The notes under the pieces: model-generated
Databases searched by the model: none
The model's input: only the letters and a program-made list of their open reading frames with translations
Told to the model about the DNA's origin: nothing
In this document: positions 1 to 5,232 of the stretch, piece by piece
Layout of the letters: each line of letters opens with the position of its first letter
Position numbering within the stretch: the first letter of the stretch is position 1
Translations under genes and position numbers: made by a program
Assembly (NCBI GenBank): GCA_029940345.1
Contig: JAOZRC010000109.1
Coordinates: forward strand, 1 to 9,396
Origin: Desulfobacterales bacterium
Lineage (GTDB): Bacteria > Desulfobacterota > Desulfobacteria > Desulfobacterales > JAUCGF01
Direction: 5' to 3'
Length of the DNA stretch: 9,396 bases

Positions 1-80
1 ATAATATAATTTGATATAGATAGCAATTTATAAATTTCATATTATACTCTTTTCAGTAAATGTCAAAGGGGAACAGCAAC

Positions 81-353
81 ATGCCGTTTGCAGAAAAAAT
101 ATTTAAAATGAGTGGCGACAAGGGGTTTACACTGCAACAAAGGGAGGCGATCAAATACGTTATCAACAGCACGAAAGTAAAAACAAGGCATAGAGAGATT
201 ATACCCCTTTCTGACGAAGCATGGACGAAAGAAATGCGCGCAGTTGTTTCTGAGTTCAGGGAAAAGGCAAAGGGCTGTTCCGACGATGAGATAGAAAGTC
301 TTGCAGATGAGGCCGTGCAGGCAGTCAGGATAAAAACGAGAGGTCAACATTAG
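81..353 (+). CDS. Small protein, probable antitoxin partner of a PIN toxin
   Basis: A 90-residue, hydrophilic, charged protein with no signal peptide or membrane segment. I chose the ATG at 81 because AAAGGGGA (65-72) lies a suitable distance upstream; an in-frame ATG at 60 has no Shine-Dalgarno sequence and would add only 7 residues. The C-terminal part is strongly helical, with an acidic stretch DDEIESLADEAVQAVR. Its stop codon overlaps by one base the GTG start of a PIN-domain ORF (TAGTG), the arrangement usual for COG1569-type toxin-antitoxin pairs, in which the upstream gene encodes the antitoxin. The antitoxin role is inferred from that context and from the general look of the C-terminus; I see no defined ribbon-helix-helix or AbrB fold. 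Because the toxin is broken, this gene may be a relic or may now act alone. Confidence 0.55.
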   Translation: MPFAEKIFKMSGDKGFTLQQREAIKYVINSTKVKTRHREIIPLSDEAWTKEMRAVVSEFREKAKGCSDDEIESLADEAVQAVRIKTRGQH

Positions 354-602
354 TGACGCCTAAACTAAAGGCTGTAATAGACACCAATCTTTTTGTAAGC
401 GGCCTGTTTAGTAAAAACATCGTATCTGCAAGACTTCAGGACTATTGGGTCAATCTGGATTTTGTATTGGTAACTTCCATTAGCATCATAAAGGAGGTCT
501 GCCGCGTTTTGCATTATTTGAGGATACAGCGACGGTGAGATCGCCAGTGATTACCTGCGGGACGATTTTAATCTGATAAAAGCACATGTATATACAGATT
601 AA
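353..602 (+). pseudogene. PIN-family toxin, frameshifted and truncated
   Basis: The first 61 codons begin at GTG 353 and end at TGA 536-538. They show the PIN-domain start VIDTNLFVSGLF, with the first catalytic Asp at residue 10, and a later IIKEVCRVL segment with the second acidic residue (Glu48), as in COG1569 'toxin component, PIN family' RNases. In the next frame, from about 522, the reading continues as YSDGEIASDYLRDDFNLI, which fits the family's usual 'YGLSDEEI...L' segment after the second acidic motif. That frame stops at TAA 600-602. The family is normally about 130-150 residues with two further acidic motifs, which are missing here. The toxin therefore carries a +1 frameshift and has lost its 3' part. 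The frame continuity is seen in the sequence; inactivity is inferred. Confidence 0.7.
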
Positions 603-704
603 GACCTGATCATCCAAAGTTCGGCACTGGTCGAATGTATCAATTCGATCATTCGGTCATACCTGAATAAATCGAAAAATCAGGTTGCTCAGGTGAGACC
701 TTAA
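603..704 (+). pseudogene. Possible transposase C-terminal fragment
   Basis: In the same frame as the displaced PIN fragment, but after a stop, 33 codons read DLIIQSSALVECINSI followed by IRSYLNKSKNQVAQ, ending at TAA 702-704. The pattern S-S-x-LVE-x-x-N-S-I-I-R followed by a basic K-N-Q segment resembles the C-terminal catalytic part of some IS transposases. The assignment is from memory of that motif, without a search. If right, an insertion element once disrupted the PIN toxin and then decayed. No terminal inverted repeats are visible around it. Confidence 0.35.
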
Positions 705-749
705 TGTACGAGGAATGTTCTCATTGCCAGGAGAAGGCTTTAATAATAC

Positions 750-778
750 TTGACGCCCCTGCATATATTTACTACATA
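750..778 (+). promoter_or_regulatory. Promoter candidate for the cobalamin riboswitch transcript
   Basis: TTGACG (750-755) and TACATA (773-778) are separated by 17 nt. The -35 box matches the consensus at 5 of 6 positions; the -10 box is weak. Transcription would begin near 784-786, right at the first bases of the aptamer. The extended P1 pairing appears to use bases from 781, so the true start may lie slightly upstream. Confidence 0.4.
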
Positions 779-780
779 GT

Positions 781-961
781 TGGCAATCGTTTAGGTGTTC
801 ATTGTGAACAACAAAGGGAATCCCGTTAAAATCGGGAGCGGTCCCGCCGCTGTGATCGGGGACGAATTCCGCAATATGCCACTGCCGGGTTGAAACCTGG
901 TGGGAAGGCGCGGATAGTAGGCAGATCCGAAAGCCAGAAAACCTGCCTTTAGCGACTGCCA
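781..961 (+). promoter_or_regulatory. Cobalamin (B12) riboswitch aptamer
   Basis: The conserved landmarks of the cobalamin aptamer occur in order: AAAGGGAA near 813, a CCCG...CGGG hairpin, AGCGGTCCCGCCGCTGTGAT (the strongly conserved GCGGTCCCGCC core), GCCACTG near 878, GGGAAGGCG (902-910), GATCCGAAAGCCAGAAAACC and the closing CCTGCC (942-947). The outer P1 helix can be extended: 781-785 (TGGCA) pairs with 957-961 (TGCCA), and 787-789 with 953-955. Such elements bind adenosyl- or methylcobalamin and usually repress B12 synthesis, B12/cobalt transport or B12-independent isoenzyme genes. Here the next genes are an unknown 86-residue protein and a signal-peptide-like stub, so the regulated function cannot be read from the window. 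The minus-strand ORF across this region is its antisense and is not a gene. Confidence 0.93.
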
Positions 962-990
962 TTATCTGCGATGTTACAGATAAGATGGCA
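957..990 (+). promoter_or_regulatory. Alternative stem competing with riboswitch P1
   Basis: TGCCATTATCTG (957-968) can pair with CAGATAAGATGGCA (977-990) over 12 bp with a 2-nt bulge and an 8-nt loop. Bases 957-961 are also the 3' strand of the extended P1 helix, so the two structures exclude each other. This is the arrangement expected of a switching element; the direction of the effect is inferred, not shown. Confidence 0.55.
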
Positions 991-992
991 TG

Positions 993-1108
993 TATAGACG
1001 TTCAGCTAATCAATGTCACTAACGGTCGGAGATATACTAAAGTGTATACCTGATTTTAGTTTCTGGCCTCCCTCTGGCCTTGTGACATTAATTATCTGAA
1101 CGTCTATA
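993..1108. repeat. Inverted-repeat element between riboswitch and terminator
   Basis: Two 27-nt arms, 993-1019 (starting TATAGACGTTCAG) and 1082-1108 (ending CTGAACGTCTATA), match at 25 of 27 positions as an inverted repeat around a 62-nt interior. TA dinucleotides sit at both outer edges, compatible with a TA target-site duplication of a Tc1/mariner-like MITE. As RNA it would form a long stable hairpin in the expression platform. No ORF lies within it. Confidence 0.7.
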
Positions 1109-1137
1109 TAAAGTCAAAGGGCTGATAAACTGGGTGA

Positions 1138-1172
1138 AGCTCTTCAAGTTACTTACTTGAAGAGCTTTTTTT
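1138..1172 (+). terminator. Intrinsic terminator downstream of the B12 riboswitch
   Basis: AGCTCTTCAAGT (1138-1149) and ACTTGAAGAGCT (1155-1166) form a perfect 12-bp stem with a 5-nt loop, followed by a run of seven T (1166-1172). It stands between the aptamer and the Shine-Dalgarno sequence of the 86-residue ORF, so it is a candidate for riboswitch-controlled termination. I found no obvious antiterminator partner for its 5' arm. Confidence 0.8.
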
Positions 1173-1191
1173 ATTCCGGTTTCGCGCGGGG

Positions 1192-1218
1192 CCTCCTATT
1201 CTATTTATGGAAAGGAGG
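1192..1218 (+). promoter_or_regulatory. Shine-Dalgarno sequestering hairpin
   Basis: AAAGGAGGTGAT (1211-1222), an essentially full-length complement of the 16S rRNA 3' tail, precedes the ATG at 1226. Its core AGGAGG (1213-1218) can pair with CCTCCT (1192-1197) across a 15-nt loop. Masking of an exceptionally strong ribosome-binding site is compatible with translational control, in addition to the terminator just upstream. Confidence 0.5.
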
Positions 1219-1225
1219 TGATAAA

Positions 1226-1486
1226 ATGAAAACAGGCATCATTGTTTATATTACGGGTGAAGCATCTTTTAGCGATGATTATAACCTGTCGCGACTAACA
1301 GAACAATTGAGTCTTGATGCGGATCGCGTTGAAATTATTTCGCATGACACGGGTCATTTTGATGTTAGTGATGCATGGTATAACCTTACAGTCAATGGTA
1401 TGCAGCGCATTGTCTGTAAAATGGCGGAATTTACCGGTCTGGGAGAAATCAGATTAACGGGCCGTGAACTCAGACTCTGCGGTTAA
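1226..1486 (+). CDS. Uncharacterised 86-residue protein downstream of B12 riboswitch
   Basis: I do not recognise a named family. The protein starts MKTGIIVYITGEASFSDDYN, with a short beta-strand-like hydrophobic segment, then a helix-forming region, HDTGHFDVSDAWYNL (two His, several Asp), and ends RLTGRELRLCG with a penultimate Cys. It has no signal peptide or membrane segment and is probably cytoplasmic. The ATG at 1226 is chosen because of the near-perfect Shine-Dalgarno AAAGGAGGTGAT; the same frame opens at 1157, but that extension runs through the terminator stem and cannot be real. It is the first gene after the cobalamin riboswitch, so a role linked to B12 or cobalt supply, or a role as a leader coding unit, is inferred from position only. 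The His/Asp/Cys residues could suggest metal contact, without proof. Confidence 0.7.
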   Translation: MKTGIIVYITGEASFSDDYNLSRLTEQLSLDADRVEIISHDTGHFDVSDAWYNLTVNGMQRIVCKMAEFTGLGEIRLTGRELRLCG

Positions 1487-1503
1487 CGCTGGCAAACAGG
1501 CGG

Positions 1504-1635
1504 GTGCCGGTCTTTCGTCATAATGACGCTAAAAAATCTGCACAAGGTACCTGCCTGTCGATTTCAATCCTGGCCGCAATGCTTTTGGGAGGATTCATAT
1601 TTCCGGCAATATGGGCTGAACACCCATCACATTAA
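1504..1635 (+). pseudogene. Truncated exported-protein start (signal-peptide-like stub)
   Basis: A 43-codon ORF starts at GTG 1504, only 17 bases after the stop of the 86-residue gene. It reads as a basic N-terminus (FRHNDAKKS), a hydrophobic core SILAAMLLGGFIFPAI and a cleavage-like WA|EHPSH, then ends at TAA 1633-1635. This looks like the signal peptide of a periplasmic or outer-membrane protein without the mature protein. There is only a weak AGGCGG-type ribosome site at the start, so expression would lean on coupling. In a B12-riboswitch operon the lost gene could have been a TonB-dependent receptor, a cobalt transporter component or a periplasmic chelatase; the stub does not tell which. 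The convergent mltD gene ends 25 bases further on, where the missing remainder should be. It might also be a genuine small membrane peptide. Confidence 0.4.
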
Positions 1636-1648
1636 GCAATGCGGCCAG
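1570..1648. repeat. Inverted repeat across the end of the truncated ORF
   Basis: CTGGCCGCAATGCTT (1570-1584) and AAGCAATGCGGCCAG (1634-1648) are inverted copies with 14 of 15 matches, separated by 49 nt. The right arm contains most of the stop codon of the 43-codon ORF. It may be a terminator-like structure or mark the junction where the original gene was lost. Confidence 0.6.
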
Positions 1649-1659
1649 ATTTACCGAAA

Positions 1660-3537
1660 TTATTGGACATACACTTGTTGGCCGGGGTATATTTTGCTAT
1701 GGGGCGTTAAATGGTTGAGGTCCAGGAAACGCTTTAAGGGCATTCTGAAACGCTTTGCAATGATGATGGGGCTGTCACCTTTTTTTACATTGTAAACGAT
1801 CACGCCATGCGTATCAACGTTCTCTTCGGTTGGAACTTTTAGCACCTGGCCGACAGATAAAACTGTTGACCGGAGGTTATTGCGTGTGCGTATTGCGCTC
1901 ACCGTTGAGCCATACCTTTGGGCAATATTCCAAATTGAATCGCCTCGCTGAACAGTATGCTGAACAATCGTCGGTTGCTTTTTCTTTGAAGACTTCTTTT
2001 TCCTGGCAGTGACAACCCGTTTACTGTAAGGAATTTTGAGAACCCGTCCCGCCGCAAGGACGCTGTTTTTATTCATTCTGTTCGCCCGGGTAATCGTTTT
2101 TGTTTTTACCCCATAGTGCTTTGCGATTCCTGACAGCGTTTCACCTTGTTTGACGCGATGCTTGACGTAAGTACGACGGGGAGGCGCTGACGTCATTGGG
2201 ATCGAATTCAATTGCGCCATCAGGATTTGTCCTTTCAGAGGCGGAACTCTCAAAGGATAGCGACTTCCGGGAATAATTCGCTTGCGCAATTCAGGATTAA
2301 GCAGCTTTAATTCATTTTCTGATGAGCGAATCGTTCGAGCAACGTCTTTAAGACGGATACGTTTGGATACGCCAACCGTCTCATATTTCAAGGGAGAATC
2401 TAAAACCACTGTATCAAGCCCATATTTACGCGGATTATTCACAACATGCAGGGTAGCAATAAATCGAGGCACATAACGGGCGGTTTCTTTGGGAAGGCGT
2501 GTGTACAGGTCCCAAAAATTATCAAGATAATTGATTTTTTGTTTTCGAATTGTTCTAAGCACACGGCCTTCTCCGCAATTATAGGCGGCCAGCACCGTTG
2601 ACCAATCACCAAAAATATGGTGCAATTCGGTTAAATATGCAATCGCAGCGCCAGTTGATTTATAAGGGTCCATGCGTTCATCAATATAGCTTGTACGTTT
2701 AAGGCCGTATTTATAACCGGTGGATGGTATGAATTGCCAGAGACCCAACGCGCGTGAGCGTGACAGTGCATTGGTTTTGAAACCGCTTTCAATCAAGGGA
2801 ATCCAAGACAGTTCAGTGGGCAAACCGGCCTTTCTCAACTCCTCTACCATGTGAGGACGATAACGCCCCGAACGCTGATACGCTTTACGAAATATCTTTT
2901 TTTCCCTTCCTTTGGTAAAGCTGTCAAGTTCGGCTTTAACATACGCATTCATTGTCAAAGGAATCGCTTTATGCTTACCGTTGGCCACAATAATCCGGGA
3001 AGCATAAATTTCAAGAATACGCTTTGAAATTAAAAAGCGCAGATCATCCTTTTGCTGGATAAGTTTGGGCATATCCTGGGTGTCAACCTTTAAAATCAGG
3101 GAATAGGCCCGATCCAGGGATTCAAGTGCAGTCTCAAGCTCGCCTTTTTGCCAGAAATTCTGTGCTGTTTCACAAAATTCCAAGGCTTCGTCTAAAACCG
3201 GTTGAGTTCGATTGAACGCTCTGAAAAAATTGAAACCATTTTTTTCATTTTCATCCTCATCTGCGATTTCATTAATATCGGTATCGGCGGTGGCATGGGT
3301 TGCCTGTGAATAATTCGGATTGACAGTTGAACCGGATGTATGCTTGGTAGTAGGTGGTATGGCTTTCTTTTTTTGAGACGCAGTGCTTTGGCCAGTGGCA
3401 TCAGAAGTAATGTTTGAGGGCGGCTTATATCCAGGTATCGCTGAATAATCGGATTTAGAACGCGTCGGGGCACATCCGATCATCAGGGAAAAAATTACGA
3501 TCAAGATAAATAAAACATATTTAGGCAATTGAATCAA
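1660..3537 (-). CDS. mltD: MltD-type membrane-bound lytic murein transglycosylase with three LysM domains
   Basis: This 625-residue lipoprotein cleaves peptidoglycan glycan strands between N-acetylmuramic acid and N-acetylglucosamine, forming 1,6-anhydro ends. Residues 5-22 are a lipoprotein signal with lipobox LMIGC (Cys22). A low-complexity Ser/Thr/Lys region follows (about 25-100), then a helical segment (110-235). The GH23/SLT catalytic domain (about 238-365) has the catalytic Glu250 in IPLIESGFK, plus ALGLWQFIPSTG and AAYNCGEGRV. Three LysM peptidoglycan-binding repeats lie at about 458-503, 525-569 and 580-624, the first two joined by a very basic linker (504-522). Family members with one or two LysM copies are usually shorter. 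The start is TTG at 3537: GAGGA lies 6 nt upstream and a stop occurs just before it in frame. It follows the Hpt gene by 68 nt on the same strand, so cotranscription is likely. Confidence 0.93.
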   Translation of the reverse strand: MIQLPKYVLFILIVIFSLMIGCAPTRSKSDYSAIPGYKPPSNITSDATGQSTASQKKKAIPPTTKHTSGSTVNPNYSQATHATADTDINEIADEDENEKNGFNFFRAFNRTQPVLDEALEFCETAQNFWQKGELETALESLDRAYSLILKVDTQDMPKLIQQKDDLRFLISKRILEIYASRIIVANGKHKAIPLTMNAYVKAELDSFTKGREKKIFRKAYQRSGRYRPHMVEELRKAGLPTELSWIPLIESGFKTNALSRSRALGLWQFIPSTGYKYGLKRTSYIDERMDPYKSTGAAIAYLTELHHIFGDWSTVLAAYNCGEGRVLRTIRKQKINYLDNFWDLYTRLPKETARYVPRFIATLHVVNNPRKYGLDTVVLDSPLKYETVGVSKRIRLKDVARTIRSSENELKLLNPELRKRIIPGSRYPLRVPPLKGQILMAQLNSIPMTSAPPRRTYVKHRVKQGETLSGIAKHYGVKTKTITRANRMNKNSVLAAGRVLKIPYSKRVVTARKKKSSKKKQPTIVQHTVQRGDSIWNIAQRYGSTVSAIRTRNNLRSTVLSVGQVLKVPTEENVDTHGVIVYNVKKGDSPIIIAKRFRMPLKRFLDLNHLTPHSKIYPGQQVYVQ

Positions 3538-3605
3538 AATAAATCCTCAATGGTGTACATTAGGTGCGGTCTCTGCCAAGTATGCAGAAAAAGAGGTCAG
3601 GCTTC

Positions 3606-3920
3606 TCAGCCAAAGTTAGAAACCAACTGTTGAAAATATGCGTTTAATTTTGAAACTGAATCAGCTAATTTATCTAAATCGTTATTTTTAGCATCTTCTT
3701 CCGCTTTTTTAGCAATGTCAGCAATATCCATAAAGCCGAGGGTGCCGGATGCGCCTTTTAAAGAGTGGGCCGCGTTGCCAGCTTTTTCGGCATCACCACT
3801 CTCGAATCCTTCCTGTAATTTGTCTATGTCATCCCGGGCCGTATCTATGAAAAGTTCAACAATTTCACTGAATTCATCTTCATCAAGACCTAAACCCTCC
3901 GCTGCCGCTTTGATATCCAT
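3606..3920 (-). CDS. Hpt-domain histidine phosphotransfer protein
   Basis: A 104-residue protein consisting of a single Hpt domain. The motif AAHSLKGASGTLGF carries the phospho-accepting His52, with the usual Lys, Gly and Ser/Gly around it. Helices before and after the motif are rich in acidic residues, as expected of the four-helix bundle. It would relay phosphate between receiver domains of a hybrid sensor kinase and a response regulator. No kinase or receiver gene lies in the window, so it is an orphan Hpt whose partners are elsewhere. The ATG is supported by GGAG 7 nt upstream (3928-3931 on the plus strand). It is the first gene before mltD, which raises the possibility of coordinated expression of phosphorelay and cell-wall turnover; that link is inferred from order alone. 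Confidence 0.92.
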   Translation of the reverse strand: MDIKAAAEGLGLDEDEFSEIVELFIDTARDDIDKLQEGFESGDAEKAGNAAHSLKGASGTLGFMDIADIAKKAEEDAKNNDLDKLADSVSKLNAYFQQLVSNFG

Positions 3921-4051
3921 CTGTCGTCTCCGATTAAGTTCATTTTTATTTTATATCACTTATTATAATCAATTCATAAAATGAAATAAAAATAAAATCA
4001 AGTATTATAGCAAAGAATAATAATTATATAACTTAAGCATTAAACCGATTG

Positions 4052-4080
4052 TTGACAACCCCAACAGTTTTTTCTAATAC
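4052..4080 (+). promoter_or_regulatory. Near-consensus sigma-70 promoter
   Basis: TTGACA (4052-4057) is a perfect -35 box and TAATAC (4075-4080) a good -10 box, separated by exactly 17 nt. Transcription should begin near 4087, leaving a leader of about 108 nt before the PP-loop gene at 4196. That leader contains the hairpin at 4119-4183. Confidence 0.8.
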
Positions 4081-4118
4081 TATTAGCATCTCTCATGGGG
4101 CAATTTACACCTTTTAAT

Positions 4119-4183
4119 TGGCATTTTGGTTTCAGGTGTCAGGAAGTTTGCGCTAAAGACTGAAACCTGAATACCAAAAGCCA
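4119..4183. repeat. Leader hairpin built from heptamer-like repeats
   Basis: TGGCATTTTGGTTTCAGGTG (arm 4119-4142) pairs with 4160-4183 (CTGAAACCTGAATACC...AGCCA), with one mismatch and two single-base bulges around a 17-nt loop. The left arm contains GGTTTCA-GGTGTCA, a 7-base period seen again at two other gene boundaries in this window. The hairpin ends 12 nt before the ATG at 4196 and is not followed by a T-run, so it is not a clear terminator. It could be an inserted palindrome or affect translation. Confidence 0.7.
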
Positions 4184-4195
4184 TTATTTAACACT

Positions 4196-5191
4196 ATGCA
4201 ACCATCTTTTCCTAACATCCGCGCCTTGGGACTATGTTCAGGCGGTCTTGATAGTATTCTGGCGGGATTGCTTTTGCAACGCAACGGCATCCGACCCGAA
4301 TGGATCACCTTTGAAACGCCGTTTTTTTCAGCATCCAAAGCGCGCCAGGCGGCCAAGGCGCATCATATACCGCTGACGGTTAAAAATATTACGCAGATAT
4401 ATATTCCAATGTTGAAAAATCCGCCTTGCGGATATGGCAAGTATATGAACCCCTGTCTGGATTGTCATGCGTTAATGTTCAAACTGGCGGGTGATATGAT
4501 GAAACGGCGACAATTTCAGTTTCTTTTTTCAGGGGAAGTCTTGGGGCAACGTCCAATGTCTCAGACCCGTCCGTCGCTTCGTTATGTTGAAAAACATTCC
4601 GGCTTTGACGGTTATATTCTCAGACCGTTAAGCGCCAAGAGACTGCCTGTGACAATTCCGGAAAAGGAGGGATTCATTGACAGGGAAAAAATGCTCGGAT
4701 TAAGCGGACGGTCACGCAAACCCCAGATTGAATTGGCTCGTCAGTTCGGAGTGACCGATTATCCGGCGCCGGCAGGCGGCTGTCTCCTGACGGATAAAGG
4801 GTTTTCTATACGATTAAGGGATTATTTCGACCATCAGGACGATTGGCATGAAGCCGATCTTCACCTTTTAAAATTCGGACGCCATTTTCGTCTGGGAAAC
4901 GATACCAAGCTTATTGTCGGACGCACACATAAAGATAACCAATCTATCGGCAAATTTATTAATTATGAGCGTGATATCCGGTTAAACGTTAAAAAATTCC
5001 CCGGTCCGCTTTGTATTTTGTCTCATGGTGCCGATCCTGCTATTGTCAAACACGCCGCATCAGTCTGTGTTGGCTACAGCAAAGCGCCTCGGAACACATC
5101 CACAGAGGTTCTGATAGAAACACCTGTCGGATCAGAGACGTTAACGGTTGTCGGCGTCGCACCTGCGGAAGTGAAACTGTTGATGATTTAA
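4196..5191 (+). CDS. PP-loop ATPase, ThiI/MnmA-like tRNA sulfurtransferase family
   Basis: A 331-residue protein of the PP-loop (adenine nucleotide alpha-hydrolase) superfamily, which adenylates an RNA or small-molecule substrate before sulfur transfer. The ATP pyrophosphate-binding motif SGGLDS is at 15-20. A CLDC pair (Cys87, Cys90), GEVLGQRPMSQ (113-123) and PAPAGGCLLTD (190-200, with Cys196) are family hallmarks; the cysteines could carry persulfide or bind an iron-sulfur cluster, as in cluster-dependent thiolases. The C-terminal part (from about 223, HLLKFGRHFRLG...KLIVGR) resembles the NFACT-R/DUF814 domain associated with RNA binding. It is probably cytoplasmic and modifies tRNA, but the modified base cannot be deduced. 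There is no convincing Shine-Dalgarno sequence before the ATG; the leader hairpin ends 12 nt upstream. The gene for AmrS follows after 41 nt and is probably cotranscribed. Confidence 0.82.
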   Translation: MQPSFPNIRALGLCSGGLDSILAGLLLQRNGIRPEWITFETPFFSASKARQAAKAHHIPLTVKNITQIYIPMLKNPPCGYGKYMNPCLDCHALMFKLAGDMMKRRQFQFLFSGEVLGQRPMSQTRPSLRYVEKHSGFDGYILRPLSAKRLPVTIPEKEGFIDREKMLGLSGRSRKPQIELARQFGVTDYPAPAGGCLLTDKGFSIRLRDYFDHQDDWHEADLHLLKFGRHFRLGNDTKLIVGRTHKDNQSIGKFINYERDIRLNVKKFPGPLCILSHGADPAIVKHAASVCVGYSKAPRNTSTEVLIETPVGSETLTVVGVAPAEVKLLMI

Positions 5192-5232
5192 ATTATGAAC
5201 CTCTCTGATTAACTATTCAAGGAGCTTTACAC

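Noticed and set aside
60..80. Upstream ATG start for the antitoxin-like ORF
   Set aside because: It has no ribosome-binding site, whereas AAAGGGGA correctly precedes the ATG at 81.
657..962. 101-residue minus-strand ORF
   Set aside because: It is the antisense of the cobalamin aptamer; the plus-strand RNA motifs explain the sequence and the protein has no family character.
1157..1225. N-terminal extension of the 86-residue protein
   Set aside because: It would be encoded by the 3' arm and T-run of the terminator, and the perfect Shine-Dalgarno sequence marks the ATG at 1226.
3192..3473. 93-residue minus-strand ORF overlapping mltD
   Set aside because: It is an alternative frame within the low-complexity N-terminal region of the lipoprotein gene, with no independent support.
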